Position numbers and translations under genes: made by a program | Notes under the pieces: model-generated | The model's input: only the letters and a program-made list of their open reading frames with translations | Told to the model about the DNA's origin: nothing | Databases searched by the model: none | NCBI RefSeq assembly: GCF_000718095.1 | Contig: NZ_JOEI01000005.1 | Span: forward strand, 1 to 64,000 | From: Streptomyces scopuliridis RB72 | GTDB taxonomy: Bacteria > Actinomycetota > Actinomycetes > Streptomycetales > Streptomycetaceae | Direction: 5' to 3' | DNA length: 64,000 nucleotides | Shown here: positions 45,689-53,439 of the stretch, one piece after another | Layout of the letters: each line of letters opens with the position of its first letter | How positions within the stretch are numbered: the stretch's first letter is position 1

Positions 45689-45881
45689 GGGCGCGGCTCT
45701 CCCGGGGGTGGTGGTGCGTGGTGCATGGCGCTGAGCGGTGATCACTGTTCGGTGGTCGGGCACCAATCTGCCGAGCGGCGACCGTTCAGTCCATCGAGGA
45801 TTTCTTAAGCGGCCCAACAGCGCAGCTTCACGCGCCGCGGCGCGCCGGGAAGACGACCGGGTGGCGGGCGGGAGGCGTCCG

Positions 45882-46991
45882 CTATCGGTACGTGCAGTCC
45901 CCGCGACGACGCGCACGCCGGCGTTCCCGGAGCGCCCGCCCCGACCTCAGGGGGTGCGGTCGCCAGGACGGCCGCGCGGTGAGCGGGCCGGGCGACGCGG
46001 CACCCTGCGCGGGTACGCCCAGGCCCGGCCCCGCGGCGGCCGGCTCCATGACGTGGCCACCGAGGTCGGGACGCGTCGGCGATACGGCGGTGGGTACGGC
46101 GGACCGCTGCCCGGGCACCCACGCCGTGGGTACCTCCGTGACCGCCGCCGACAGCGCGGACGCGGTCACCGCCGTACGGGTCAGCAGCACCACGCCCCGC
46201 GCGGCGAGCACCGCGCCGAGGAGCGCCGCCGTCACGCCCGGGACGCCGCCCTGGAGGCGCTCCCCCAGCAGGGTCAGACCGATGACCGCCGCCGCGAGCG
46301 GGTTGGCCAGGGTCAGGACCGCGAGCGGGGCTCCGAGTCCGCCGCGATAGGCACGCTGGGAGAGCAGCAGACCGCCCGACGCGAAGGTCGCGACCACCAG
46401 CGCCACGGCCGCCACCTGCCACATCGGCAGAGCGTCCGCGTCGCGCGCGGTGGCGGCGACCGTCACTGTCTGGGTGAGGGCCGAGGCGACGCCCGAGGTG
46501 ATGCCGGAGGCCGCCGCGTGCCGGAGGCCGGACCCGGCTCCCGGCCGGGTCAGCAGCGCGACCAGCGCCAGCGCCACGCCCGCGACGCCGAGCGCCTGCG
46601 GCAGGCTGAGCGTCTCGTCGGGGGAGCTGCCGGCCGCGGTGAGCAGGATGGCCGCGAGGCCGACCAGGGTGAAGGCCGTACCGCGCCACTCGCCCCGGCT
46701 GACCTGCCGCCCGGCGCGCCGGGCACCCAGCGGTACGGCCGCGACGAGGGTGAGCGCGCCCAGCGGCTGGACGACCGTGAGCGGTCCGTAGGTCAGCGCC
46801 ACGACATGCAGCAGCGCACCGGCCGCGTTCAGCCCGACCGCCCACCACCAGGCACCGCGGGTCAGCAGGGTGAACAGCCCGGCGCCCGGTTCCGTACGGG
46901 CCGCGAGCCGCTCCTGCGCCACGGCGGCGGAGGCGTACGCGACGGCCGAGACCAGCGACAGCGCCACGGCCACGGCCGTCGCGCCGTTCAT
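45882..46991 (-). CDS. DMT-superfamily (EamA-like) membrane protein
   Basis: A 369-aa protein with about nine to ten hydrophobic helices ([93 protein letters not shown]). The fold resembles the DMT/EamA-like magnesium- or lipid-linked group (NIPA-like spacing [12 protein letters not shown]) rather than classic RhaT. The C-terminal 95 residues are hydrophilic and low complexity. ATG 46991 overlaps the PAP2 stop (ATGA), so the two proteins are co-produced. Substrate unknown. Confidence 0.75.
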   Translation of the reverse strand: MNGATAVAVALSLVSAVAYASAAVAQERLAARTEPGAGLFTLLTRGAWWWAVGLNAAGALLHVVALTYGPLTVVQPLGALTLVAAVPLGARRAGRQVSRGEWRGTAFTLVGLAAILLTAAGSSPDETLSLPQALGVAGVALALVALLTRPGAGSGLRHAAASGITSGVASALTQTVTVAATARDADALPMWQVAAVALVVATFASGGLLLSQRAYRGGLGAPLAVLTLANPLAAAVIGLTLLGERLQGGVPGVTAALLGAVLAARGVVLLTRTAVTASALSAAVTEVPTAWVPGQRSAVPTAVSPTRPDLGGHVMEPAAAGPGLGVPAQGAASPGPLTARPSWRPHPLRSGRALRERRRARRRGDCTYR

Positions 46992-47812
46992 CGGCCGGCC
47001 CCCGAGGTGACGGGAGCGACAGGGGACATCGGCGGGACCTGTACGACAGCGGAGCGCGCGACCAGGGAGCCGCGCGACCGGGACCCGGGACGCGGCGCCC
47101 TGATAGCCGCCAGGGCACCCGTGAGCAGGGCGACGGCCACGAAGGCGTCGAGCCAGTAGTGATTGGCGGTGCCTATGACCACGAGCAGCGTCACGAGCGG
47201 ATGGAGCAGCCAGAGCCACCTCCACCGTGACCGCGTGGCGGCGATGAGCCCCACGGCCACCATCAGGGCCCAGCCGACGTGCAGCGACGGCATCGCCGCG
47301 AACTGGTTCGCCAGCGCGTCGGTGTCGGGGCTCTCGCCGTACACCGTCGGCCCGTACACCTGTCCGGTGTCCACCAGCCCGGAGGCGGCGAGCAGCCGCG
47401 GCGGCGCGAGGGGCATCAGCAGATGCAGTGCGAGCGCGGCCCCGGTCAGTACGGACAGGACGCGCCTGGCCCACACGTAGTGGCCGGGGCGGCGCCAGTA
47501 GAGCCAGCCGAGGAAGAGGACCGTCGCCGGGAAGTGCACCGTCGCGTAGTACGTGTTCGCCAGGTGGACCAGCGTCCCGCTGTCCAGCAGTACGCCCTGT
47601 ACGGAGCCCTCGCCCGGCAGATGGAGGGCGCGCTCCCAGTCCCGGACCCGGTCGGCGTTCTGGAAGGCCTCGCCGGTCCGGCCTGTGGCGGCCTGCCTGC
47701 CGAGTTTGTAGAGGAGAAAGAGTCCGGCGACGAGCAACAGCTCACGTACGAGGGGCGGTCGGGCGGAAGTTTCCGGCTTCCGTGCGGCGGGCCCGGTGCG
47801 GGCGTGTATCAC
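46988..47812 (-). CDS. Phosphatase PAP2-family membrane protein (AUR1-like)
   Basis: A 274-aa integral membrane protein. MPSLHVGWALMVAVG carries the PSLH catalytic motif and GTANHYWLDAFVAV the second histidine-aspartate motif of PAP2_3/AUR1-like enzymes (inositol-phosphotransferase type). The substrate is probably a lipid phosphate or phosphoinositol, not determined. It is first in a two-gene operon with the DMT protein and divergent from the TetR gene across a giant palindrome, so a lipid- or envelope-related inducer is possible. Confidence 0.85.
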   Translation of the reverse strand: MIHARTGPAARKPETSARPPLVRELLLVAGLFLLYKLGRQAATGRTGEAFQNADRVRDWERALHLPGEGSVQGVLLDSGTLVHLANTYYATVHFPATVLFLGWLYWRRPGHYVWARRVLSVLTGAALALHLLMPLAPPRLLAASGLVDTGQVYGPTVYGESPDTDALANQFAAMPSLHVGWALMVAVGLIAATRSRWRWLWLLHPLVTLLVVIGTANHYWLDAFVAVALLTGALAAIRAPRPGSRSRGSLVARSAVVQVPPMSPVAPVTSGAGR

Positions 47813-47890
47813 CCGACCCCCTTACCTGGACAACACGGCGCGGCATGAACGTCGTGGCGGTGCGGCGGCGCGGTCTGGACCACGCCCTAT

Positions 47891-47956
47891 CGATACGCCA
47901 GTGTACCGATACGGATTCGTATCGGTACACTGGCGTATCGGTACACTGACGTATCG
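47891..47956. promoter_or_regulatory. Giant palindromic TetR operator
   Basis: Arms of 23 bp at 47891-47913 and 47918-47940 are perfect complements with a 4-nt spacer GATT; a third copy of the unit (GTACACTGACGTATCG) follows directly at 47941-47956. The repeating unit is CGTATCGGTACACTGGC. It sits between the PAP2 operon and the TetR gene, 47 nt before the latter. Confidence 0.8.
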
Positions 47957-48002
47957 CCGCCGGAGCCGCACCGGACCCGGACGGCGGAGACGGGGAGAGA
48001 CG

Positions 48003-48611
48003 ATGACGTCGCAGCGCCGCTCCAAGATCACGCCGGAACGGGAGCTGGAACTCTACGAAGCCGCCCTGGACCTGCTCAGGGAGAGCGGCTACGAGGCACT
48101 GACCATGGAGGGCGTCGCCGCCCGTTCCCGCTGCGGCAAGTCCACGCTCTACCGTCAGTGGGGCACGAAACCGCAACTGGTCGCGGCGGCGCTCCGCGGC
48201 ACCCGCTGCGTCAAGCTCGCGGATGTCGACACGGGCAGCCTCGTCGGGGACCTGCGAGCGGCGGCCCGCGCGGCGGTGGCGGGCGCGGGCCGCGACACCG
48301 CGCTGATGCACGCGCTCAGCCACGCGGCCTTCCAGAATCCGGAGCTGCTGCGCGCCCTGCGCGAGAACCTCATCGAACCGGAGGTCGCGGCGATCAACGC
48401 CATGGTCGAACGCGCCGTGACCCGCGGCGAGATCGCGGCCGACAACCCGGCGGCGGAGTTCGTGGCGGCCCAGCTGATGGGCGTCATGCGCGCCCGTCCG
48501 ATGGTGGAGGGCCGGCAGGCCGACGAGGCGTATCTCCACCGCTTCCTGGAAGCCGCGGTCTTCCCCGCACTCGGCCTGCGGGCCACCTCGCGAGTCACCT
48601 CGCACCCTTGA
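48003..48611 (+). CDS. TetR-family transcriptional regulator
   Basis: A 202-aa TetR repressor. ITPERELELYEAALDLLRES and GYEALTMEGVAARSRCGKST followed by LYRQWGTKPQLVAAAL form the HTH; the C-terminal domain resembles TetR_C_11/AcrR-like members. ATG 48003 has GGGGAGA 6 nt upstream; the longer frame would start inside the operator. The perfect palindromic array just upstream, shared with the divergent PAP2-DMT operon, is its probable binding site and implies autoregulation. Confidence 0.88.
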   Translation: MTSQRRSKITPERELELYEAALDLLRESGYEALTMEGVAARSRCGKSTLYRQWGTKPQLVAAALRGTRCVKLADVDTGSLVGDLRAAARAAVAGAGRDTALMHALSHAAFQNPELLRALRENLIEPEVAAINAMVERAVTRGEIAADNPAAEFVAAQLMGVMRARPMVEGRQADEAYLHRFLEAAVFPALGLRATSRVTSHP

Positions 48612-48685
48612 CCGGTGGGCCGTCGTCCGAGCGGATGACGACGACCTCACCGGCGCCGCACCGTGGGGACGGGAGCGGCGCACTC

Positions 48686-48727
48686 CATGCCTGTGGGCCT
48701 CTTCTCCGGAGGGGGCCCACAGGCATG
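48686..48727 (+). terminator. Terminator hairpin downstream of TetR gene
   Basis: A perfect 14-bp stem, CATGCCTGTGGGCC / GGCCCACAGGCATG, with a 14-nt loop, 74 nt after the TetR stop. Confidence 0.7.
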
Positions 48728-49167
48728 CCGGGGCGACCGGAGCGGTTGCGTGCGGAGAGCGGTCTCGTACATTCGTCTCCGTGCGTCACCCGTCAATGAC
48801 GTAGCGATAACGATCAGAAAGGCGACGGCATCCAGGAGGACCCGTATACGAGCCGTGACGAAAACGATCGGCCGGCGGCGGGCGACGGGCGGCTCGGGGG
48901 AGGCTGGTGGGGGGTGGCGGAGTGGCGTGAACCGCCCGTGCACGGCGCGCGGGCGGGCGGTGCGCGGGCTCTGTGGAGGTGGTGCGCGGTCGCTTCGGCT
49001 CTCGACCGGTACTGATCAAGTCAGTTCACAACGAGTCAATTTCGGCCAGTGGCACACCAGTTGGACTGTTGTTGACGATCCGACATGGACAGATACGCTC
49101 CACCCGAACGGCATCGTCCCTCATCCGCGCACCGTATTGCCGCCCTTGCCGCAACAGGAGGCCGATC
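48728..49167. other. Long untranslated region before terpene synthase
   Basis: No convincing gene lies here; open frames on either strand lack family homology and ribosome sites. The last 150 nt are relatively AT-rich. TTGACG at 49072-49077 and TACGCT at 49094-49099 (spacing 16) form a candidate promoter giving a leader of about 60 nt. Repeated GTCA/GTTCA words (49019-49040) could be activator sites. Confidence 0.5.
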
Positions 49168-50250
49168 ATGACCTGTGTCTCGGAACAGCGCTTGGTCCAA
49201 CAGCTTCCGGCTGTGCCGTTCTACTGCCCCGTACCGCCCGCGAGACATCCCTCGGTCGAGATTCTCAACGACCAGACCGTGCGATGGATGCTCCAACAAC
49301 GCCTCGACAGCGACGAGCATCAACTCAAACGCCTGGCCGTCTGCGACTTCGGCGGCCTCACCGCCTCCACCATGCCGTACGGAGCGCTCGAACCGCTCAC
49401 GCTGATGGCCAAATTCCACGCCGTGCTCTTCTCGCTCGACGACGGCGTGTGCGACGAGTCCGAGGTCACGGCCGATCTGCTGGCCCAGGAGACCTCGCGC
49501 ATGATGCGCGCCGTGGAGGCGCCGACCGCGCGGGCGCTCGGGGACTCGCCGCACACCGCCGCGCTGCGCAGGCTGCGGCTGGAACTGGAGCAATACGCGT
49601 CGCCGCGTCAGGTACGCCGTCTGACGGAAGCCATGCGCGTCTACACCTCGGGGCTGGTGTGGGAGGCGTCCTGGCGCCGTAACCCGGGACTGCCCTCGCT
49701 CGACGACTACGTCACGCTGTGGATGAGGGCCATCGGGATGGCGCCCTCCACCGCGATGATCGAGGTGGTCGGCGGCTTCTCCGTGGCGGACGAGGACATG
49801 CAGGACTCGCGGGTACGTGCGCTCACGGAGATCACCTGGACGCTGGTCAGCTGGGACAACGACCTCTACTCCCGCAACAAGGAACTGCTGCGGGCGGACG
49901 ACAATCTGAATCTGATCGACGTCCTCTGCCAGGAGCAGCACTGCGACCCGCGTCGCGCACTCGTACGGGTGGTGGCGATGCGGGACCGCGTGATGGTGCT
50001 GTTCGACCGGCTGGCCCAGCAGGTACTCAAGGAGGCGGACGACGGTCTGCGCCGCTATGTGGAGGGGCTCGGCCAGTTCATCCGGGGGCATCTCGACTGG
50101 GCGTCGGTCTGCCCCCGCTACTCCGTGCCGTCGGGTCCGCGGGCGACCCCGGGCGGGTGGTGGAAGCAGCAGCCGGCCGACGACAGCCTGGAGCCGCTTC
50201 CGATCCCGACGATCGCCTGGTGGTGGGACCAGTTGGACCCGGCGCACTGA
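49168..50250 (+). CDS. Class I terpene synthase (terpenoid cyclase)
   Basis: Mg-dependent cyclase of the bacterial terpene-synthase family, 360 aa. The aspartate-rich metal motif is DDGVCDE (91-97), the NSE triad is NDLYSRNKE (N231, S235, E239), and PRY near residue 321 is the C-terminal RY sensor pair. Length fits sesquiterpene cyclases. ATG 49168 has AGGAGG 6 nt upstream. Product cannot be named: it does not match what I recall of geosmin, epi-isozizaene, 2-methylisoborneol or pentalenene synthases. It converges (40 nt) on a P450 gene that ends a conservon, suggesting oxidation of its product or coordinated control. Confidence 0.9.
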   Translation: MTCVSEQRLVQQLPAVPFYCPVPPARHPSVEILNDQTVRWMLQQRLDSDEHQLKRLAVCDFGGLTASTMPYGALEPLTLMAKFHAVLFSLDDGVCDESEVTADLLAQETSRMMRAVEAPTARALGDSPHTAALRRLRLELEQYASPRQVRRLTEAMRVYTSGLVWEASWRRNPGLPSLDDYVTLWMRAIGMAPSTAMIEVVGGFSVADEDMQDSRVRALTEITWTLVSWDNDLYSRNKELLRADDNLNLIDVLCQEQHCDPRRALVRVVAMRDRVMVLFDRLAQQVLKEADDGLRRYVEGLGQFIRGHLDWASVCPRYSVPSGPRATPGGWWKQQPADDSLEPLPIPTIAWWWDQLDPAH

Positions 50251-50290
50251 GCGGTGAACGCGCCGGCCGGCCGCCTCCGTCCGTGCTCCG

Positions 50291-51892
50291 TCAGTGGCCG
50301 CGCCACCAGCGCGTCACTGCCCGCCAGGCCCGCTGCGGGGCGCTGCCCACGCGTTGTTCCGGGCGCTGTTCCGGGATCACCCCCGTTGCCTCCGGGGTCC
50401 CCGCCGCGCCGGTCCCGTCCTCCGCGGACGACGGGACCGGGGCCTGAGCCGGTGGCCGCACCACGTCCGGGCGGGGCGAATCCACCTGCCACCGCGGTCG
50501 CGGTACGGCGGCCGACGCGCTCGGCGGCCCGGTGACATCCTGCGGCGGACGCGGTGCGAAGCTCACCGGAAGCTCCAGCAGCTGACGGGACATCAGCGCG
50601 CCCTCGTACCGCAGCTCATGCTCCTCCACGGCGAGCTGGATGTCGGGCAGCCGCAGCAGCAGCGCGTCGATCCCGGTGTCGGCGATCGCCCGCCCGATGT
50701 CCTGCCCCGGGCACTCGTGCGGGCCGCCGCTGAAGGCGAGATGGGCCCGGTTGCCCTGCATGGAGGCGTTGAGATCGGGCCGTACCACCGGGTCCACATT
50801 GGCCGCGGCGATCCCGACCACCAGCGCGTCCCCCGCCTTGATGCGCTGCCCGCCGAGTTCGGTGTCGCCGACCGCCCAGCGGCCGAAGATCGTGGTGAAC
50901 GGCGGCTCGTCCCAGAGTGTCTGCTCGACCGCCTCCGGCAGGGTCATATGGCCACCGCTCAGCTGCGCGCGGAAGCGCGGATCGGTGAGGACCATGCGCA
51001 GCACATTGGCGATGAGGTTGGCGGTGGTCTCGTACGCCGCGATGAGCACCAGCCGCAGATGCTGGCTGACCTCGTCGTCGGTGAGTCCGGCCGTGTGTTC
51101 GGTGAGCCAGGTCGCGAAGTCCTCCTCGGGCGCGATACGGCGTCGCTTCACCAGCCGGGTCAGCGTGGCCATCACATACGCGTTGCTCTCGTTGGCGGTC
51201 GCGGTGCCCTTGATCATGTCGCGCGCGGCCTGTACGAGGCGTTCGCTGTACTCCTCCGGCATCCCGAGGATCTGCGCCATCACCATCATCGGCAGATGCT
51301 CGGCGAACCTGCTGACCAGATCCGCCCTGCCGTCCCGGCAGAACTCGTTGACCAGCCGGTTGCTGTAGCGGTTGATATAGCGCCGGACGCCGCGGTGGTC
51401 GATCCGTGCGATCGAGTCGGTGACCGCGCCGCGCAGCCGCTCATGCTCGGCGCCGTCGGCGAAGACACAGATGGGCTGCCAGGTGAAGATGGGCGCGAGG
51501 GGATGGTCGGGGGGCGCGGTGCCGTCGTGCAGCGCGCGCCAGCGCCGGGAGTCCCGGGAGAACTGCGACGGCGTGCGCGTCATATGCAGATTGTCGCTGT
51601 GCCCGAGGACGAGCCAGGCGGGTACGTCGCCGTGGAGCAGCACGGGCGCGACGGAACCGTGTTCGGCGCGCAGCTTCTCGTACAGCCCCATGGGGTCGTT
51701 CTCGGCCTCGGGCCCGTACAGCCGCCGCAGCCCACCGGCGGCGAGGCCGTGCAGTGTGGGCCCTATGGTGTCCTGGCCGCCGCTCGGGCCATGGGAGTTG
51801 AGTTCGCCGGCGGTCATGCCATGGGCCGGGCAGCCGGGGGGCGGCACCATGGGGCCGTCCGGCCCGGGCCGGTGGGAATAAGGGGTGGTCAC
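50291..51892 (-). CDS. cvnE: Cytochrome P450, CYP157-like, of a conservon
   Basis: A 533-aa P450 with GTG start 51892 (GGAG upstream). Heme thiolate C394 is in FSGGPHECPGQD and the I-helix has AAYETT (T289-T290). The K-helix ExxR motif is absent: at 323-327 the sequence is EQTLW, as recalled for the CYP157 family (EQSLW). A Pro/Ala-rich tail of about 85 residues follows the catalytic domain. It is last in the kinase-roadblock-DUF742-GTPase-P450 conservon and faces the terpene synthase. Confidence 0.9.
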   Translation of the reverse strand: MTTPYSHRPGPDGPMVPPPGCPAHGMTAGELNSHGPSGGQDTIGPTLHGLAAGGLRRLYGPEAENDPMGLYEKLRAEHGSVAPVLLHGDVPAWLVLGHSDNLHMTRTPSQFSRDSRRWRALHDGTAPPDHPLAPIFTWQPICVFADGAEHERLRGAVTDSIARIDHRGVRRYINRYSNRLVNEFCRDGRADLVSRFAEHLPMMVMAQILGMPEEYSERLVQAARDMIKGTATANESNAYVMATLTRLVKRRRIAPEEDFATWLTEHTAGLTDDEVSQHLRLVLIAAYETTANLIANVLRMVLTDPRFRAQLSGGHMTLPEAVEQTLWDEPPFTTIFGRWAVGDTELGGQRIKAGDALVVGIAAANVDPVVRPDLNASMQGNRAHLAFSGGPHECPGQDIGRAIADTGIDALLLRLPDIQLAVEEHELRYEGALMSRQLLELPVSFAPRPPQDVTGPPSASAAVPRPRWQVDSPRPDVVRPPAQAPVPSSAEDGTGAAGTPEATGVIPEQRPEQRVGSAPQRAWRAVTRWWRGH

Positions 51893-51918
51893 GGTCGCTC
51901 CAGGGATCAGGCCGGAAG

Positions 51919-51967
51919 GTGTACGTGTACGTGTACGGCGTGTACGGGGATGCGTGTACGGGGATGG
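51919..51967. repeat. GTGTAC repeats in P450 leader
   Basis: GTGTAC occurs at 51919, 51925, 51931, 51940 and 51954; the last two belong to a 14-bp tandem GTGTACGGGGATGC. Located 27-75 nt upstream of the P450 start codon. Confidence 0.85.
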
Positions 51968-52065
51968 CACGCGGCGCTCGGTGCGCGGAAGACCGGGCGC
52001 GGCCGGTCACGGAGCCGGGTCGGGTCGGCTCGAACCGGCGGCCGGGCGCGGCCGATCGCGGCCGG

Positions 52066-52680
52066 TCAGGCAGTCGGCAGCGCCAGCGAGTGCAGGTAGT
52101 GCATCAGCGTCAGCAGCACATCGCGGCTCGACGCCCGCAGCCGTGCGTCGCAGTCGACCATCGGGACCTCGTCGGGCAGATCCAGGGCCGTCCGCAGCGC
52201 CTCGACGGGGTGGTGCGGCGCGTCCGGGAAGGTGTTGACGGCGACGACGAACGGTACGCCGCGCTCCTCCAGGCGTCCGATCACATCGAAGCTGACTTCG
52301 AGGCGGCGGGTGTCGACGAGCACCACGGCTCCCAGGGCGCCCTCGAAGAGGCCGTTCCAGAGGAACCAGAAGCGCTCCTGGCCGGGCGTCCCGAAGAGAT
52401 AGAGCACCAGCTGTTCGGTGATGCTGATCCGGCCGAAATCCATGGCGACGGTGGTGGCGGTCTTGGTCTCCACACCGGAGTTGTCGTCCACCCCCACCCC
52501 GGCCTGGGTCATGGTCTCTTCGGTGGTGAGCGGACGGATCTCGCTGACCGAGCCCACCATCGTCGTCTTGCCGACCCCGAATCCGCCCACGATCACGACC
52601 TTCACCGCGGAGGTGGCCGTGGTGGGCAGGACGTCTTCGCTCCTGGGACCCGTGATCGTGTCAGAGTTTCTGAAGTCCAT
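52066..52680 (-). CDS. cvnD: Conservon GTP-binding protein (CvnD)
   Basis: A 204-aa Ras-like small GTPase of the actinobacterial conservon. P-loop GGFGVGKTTMVGS at 32-44, switch region with ATTVAMDFGRI, GTPGQERFWFLW (DxxG analogue) and VAVNTFPDA (NKxD-like). Acts with the roadblock protein CvnB as a membrane-associated signalling complex. Its start overlaps the DUF742 gene by 20 nt. The P450 gene follows after 173 nt holding the GTGTAC repeats. Confidence 0.94.
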   Translation of the reverse strand: MDFRNSDTITGPRSEDVLPTTATSAVKVVIVGGFGVGKTTMVGSVSEIRPLTTEETMTQAGVGVDDNSGVETKTATTVAMDFGRISITEQLVLYLFGTPGQERFWFLWNGLFEGALGAVVLVDTRRLEVSFDVIGRLEERGVPFVVAVNTFPDAPHHPVEALRTALDLPDEVPMVDCDARLRASSRDVLLTLMHYLHSLALPTA

Positions 52681-53035
52681 GCATCACCGCTTCGAGAAGG
52701 GACCGGTCGGGGAGTGCGGCGCGGACTATGGGCGCGCGCGATTCGACCAGCTCGGTCGCGAGGAGTTCGGTCAGCAGCGCGGTCACCACGCTGAAGGGGA
52801 GGCTGAGATACGCGGAGATCTCGGCCACGGACAGCGGTGCCCGGCAGAGCCGCAGAATGGCGGCCTGTTCCGGCTGCACCGTCGGCGAGGGTTCGTCGCG
52901 GGCCACGATCATGGTGACCAGATCGAGCGGCGCCCGTTCGGCGCCGTCGGGGCCGCCGGTGATCACGTACAGCCGTTCCGGGTCCCCCACATCCGCCTCG
53001 GGGCGCCGGCGTTCTCGTCGGGGAGGCGTGATCAT
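52661..53035 (-). CDS. cvnC: Conservon DUF742 protein (CvnC)
   Basis: A 124-aa winged-helix DUF742 protein. Key blocks are RLYVITGG, LVTMIVA, QAAILRLCRAPLSVAEISAY and LPFSVVTALLTELLATELV. Start overlaps the CvnB stop (ATGA). Thought to be a regulatory or scaffold member between the kinase-like protein and GTPase; mechanism not established. Confidence 0.93.
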   Translation of the reverse strand: MITPPRRERRRPEADVGDPERLYVITGGPDGAERAPLDLVTMIVARDEPSPTVQPEQAAILRLCRAPLSVAEISAYLSLPFSVVTALLTELLATELVESRAPIVRAALPDRSLLEAVMHGLQKL

Positions 53036-53439
53036 CCGGCCTGCCCGTCATGACGCGGCGGACTCGTCAGATGCGCTCCGATACGGACCACCATGTCCCG
53101 CATCCGGGCCCCCACCAGCCCCGCGTCCACCGTCTCATCGGCGAGGACGGCGAGATACGCGCCCGCTCCGGCCTCCATCAGGTAGAAGAAGCCGCCCCCG
53201 ATCTCGATGACGACGAGCCGCATCCGGCCGTCGCTGGAGGGGATTTCGGCGGCGACGGCCGCGGCCAGACTCTGCAGTCCGGCGCAGGCGGCGGCCAGCC
53301 GGTCGGCGACATCCGGGTCGCCGCCGTGCCGGGCGATCCGGAGTCCGTCCGCGGAGAGCACCACGATCTGCTGGATCTGCGGTACTCCATCGGCCAGTTC
53401 CTTGAGCATCCAGTCCATGTTCGCCCGCTGCTGGATCAC
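53032..53439 (-). CDS. cvnB: Conservon roadblock/LC7 protein (CvnB)
   Basis: A 135-aa roadblock/LC7-domain protein. GTG 53439 overlaps the CvnA stop (GTGA) and has GGAG upstream, beginning VIQQRANMDWML. Diagnostic strands are QQIVVLSADGLRIA, MRLVVIEIGGGFFYLM and GAYLAVLADE. Roadblock proteins bind and regulate the partner GTPase (CvnD). Confidence 0.93.
   Translation of the reverse strand: MIQQRANMDWMLKELADGVPQIQQIVVLSADGLRIARHGGDPDVADRLAAACAGLQSLAAAVAAEIPSSDGRMRLVVIEIGGGFFYLMEAGAGAYLAVLADETVDAGLVGARMRDMVVRIGAHLTSPPRHDGQAG

Noticed and set aside
43451..45808. 785-residue plus-strand frame over kbl and tdh
   Set aside because: Both minus-strand genes match well-defined enzymes; this is a GC-skew shadow.
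48663..49682. 339-residue plus-strand frame over the terpene synthase start
   Set aside because: Overlaps the cyclase in another frame and has low-complexity Arg-rich composition.
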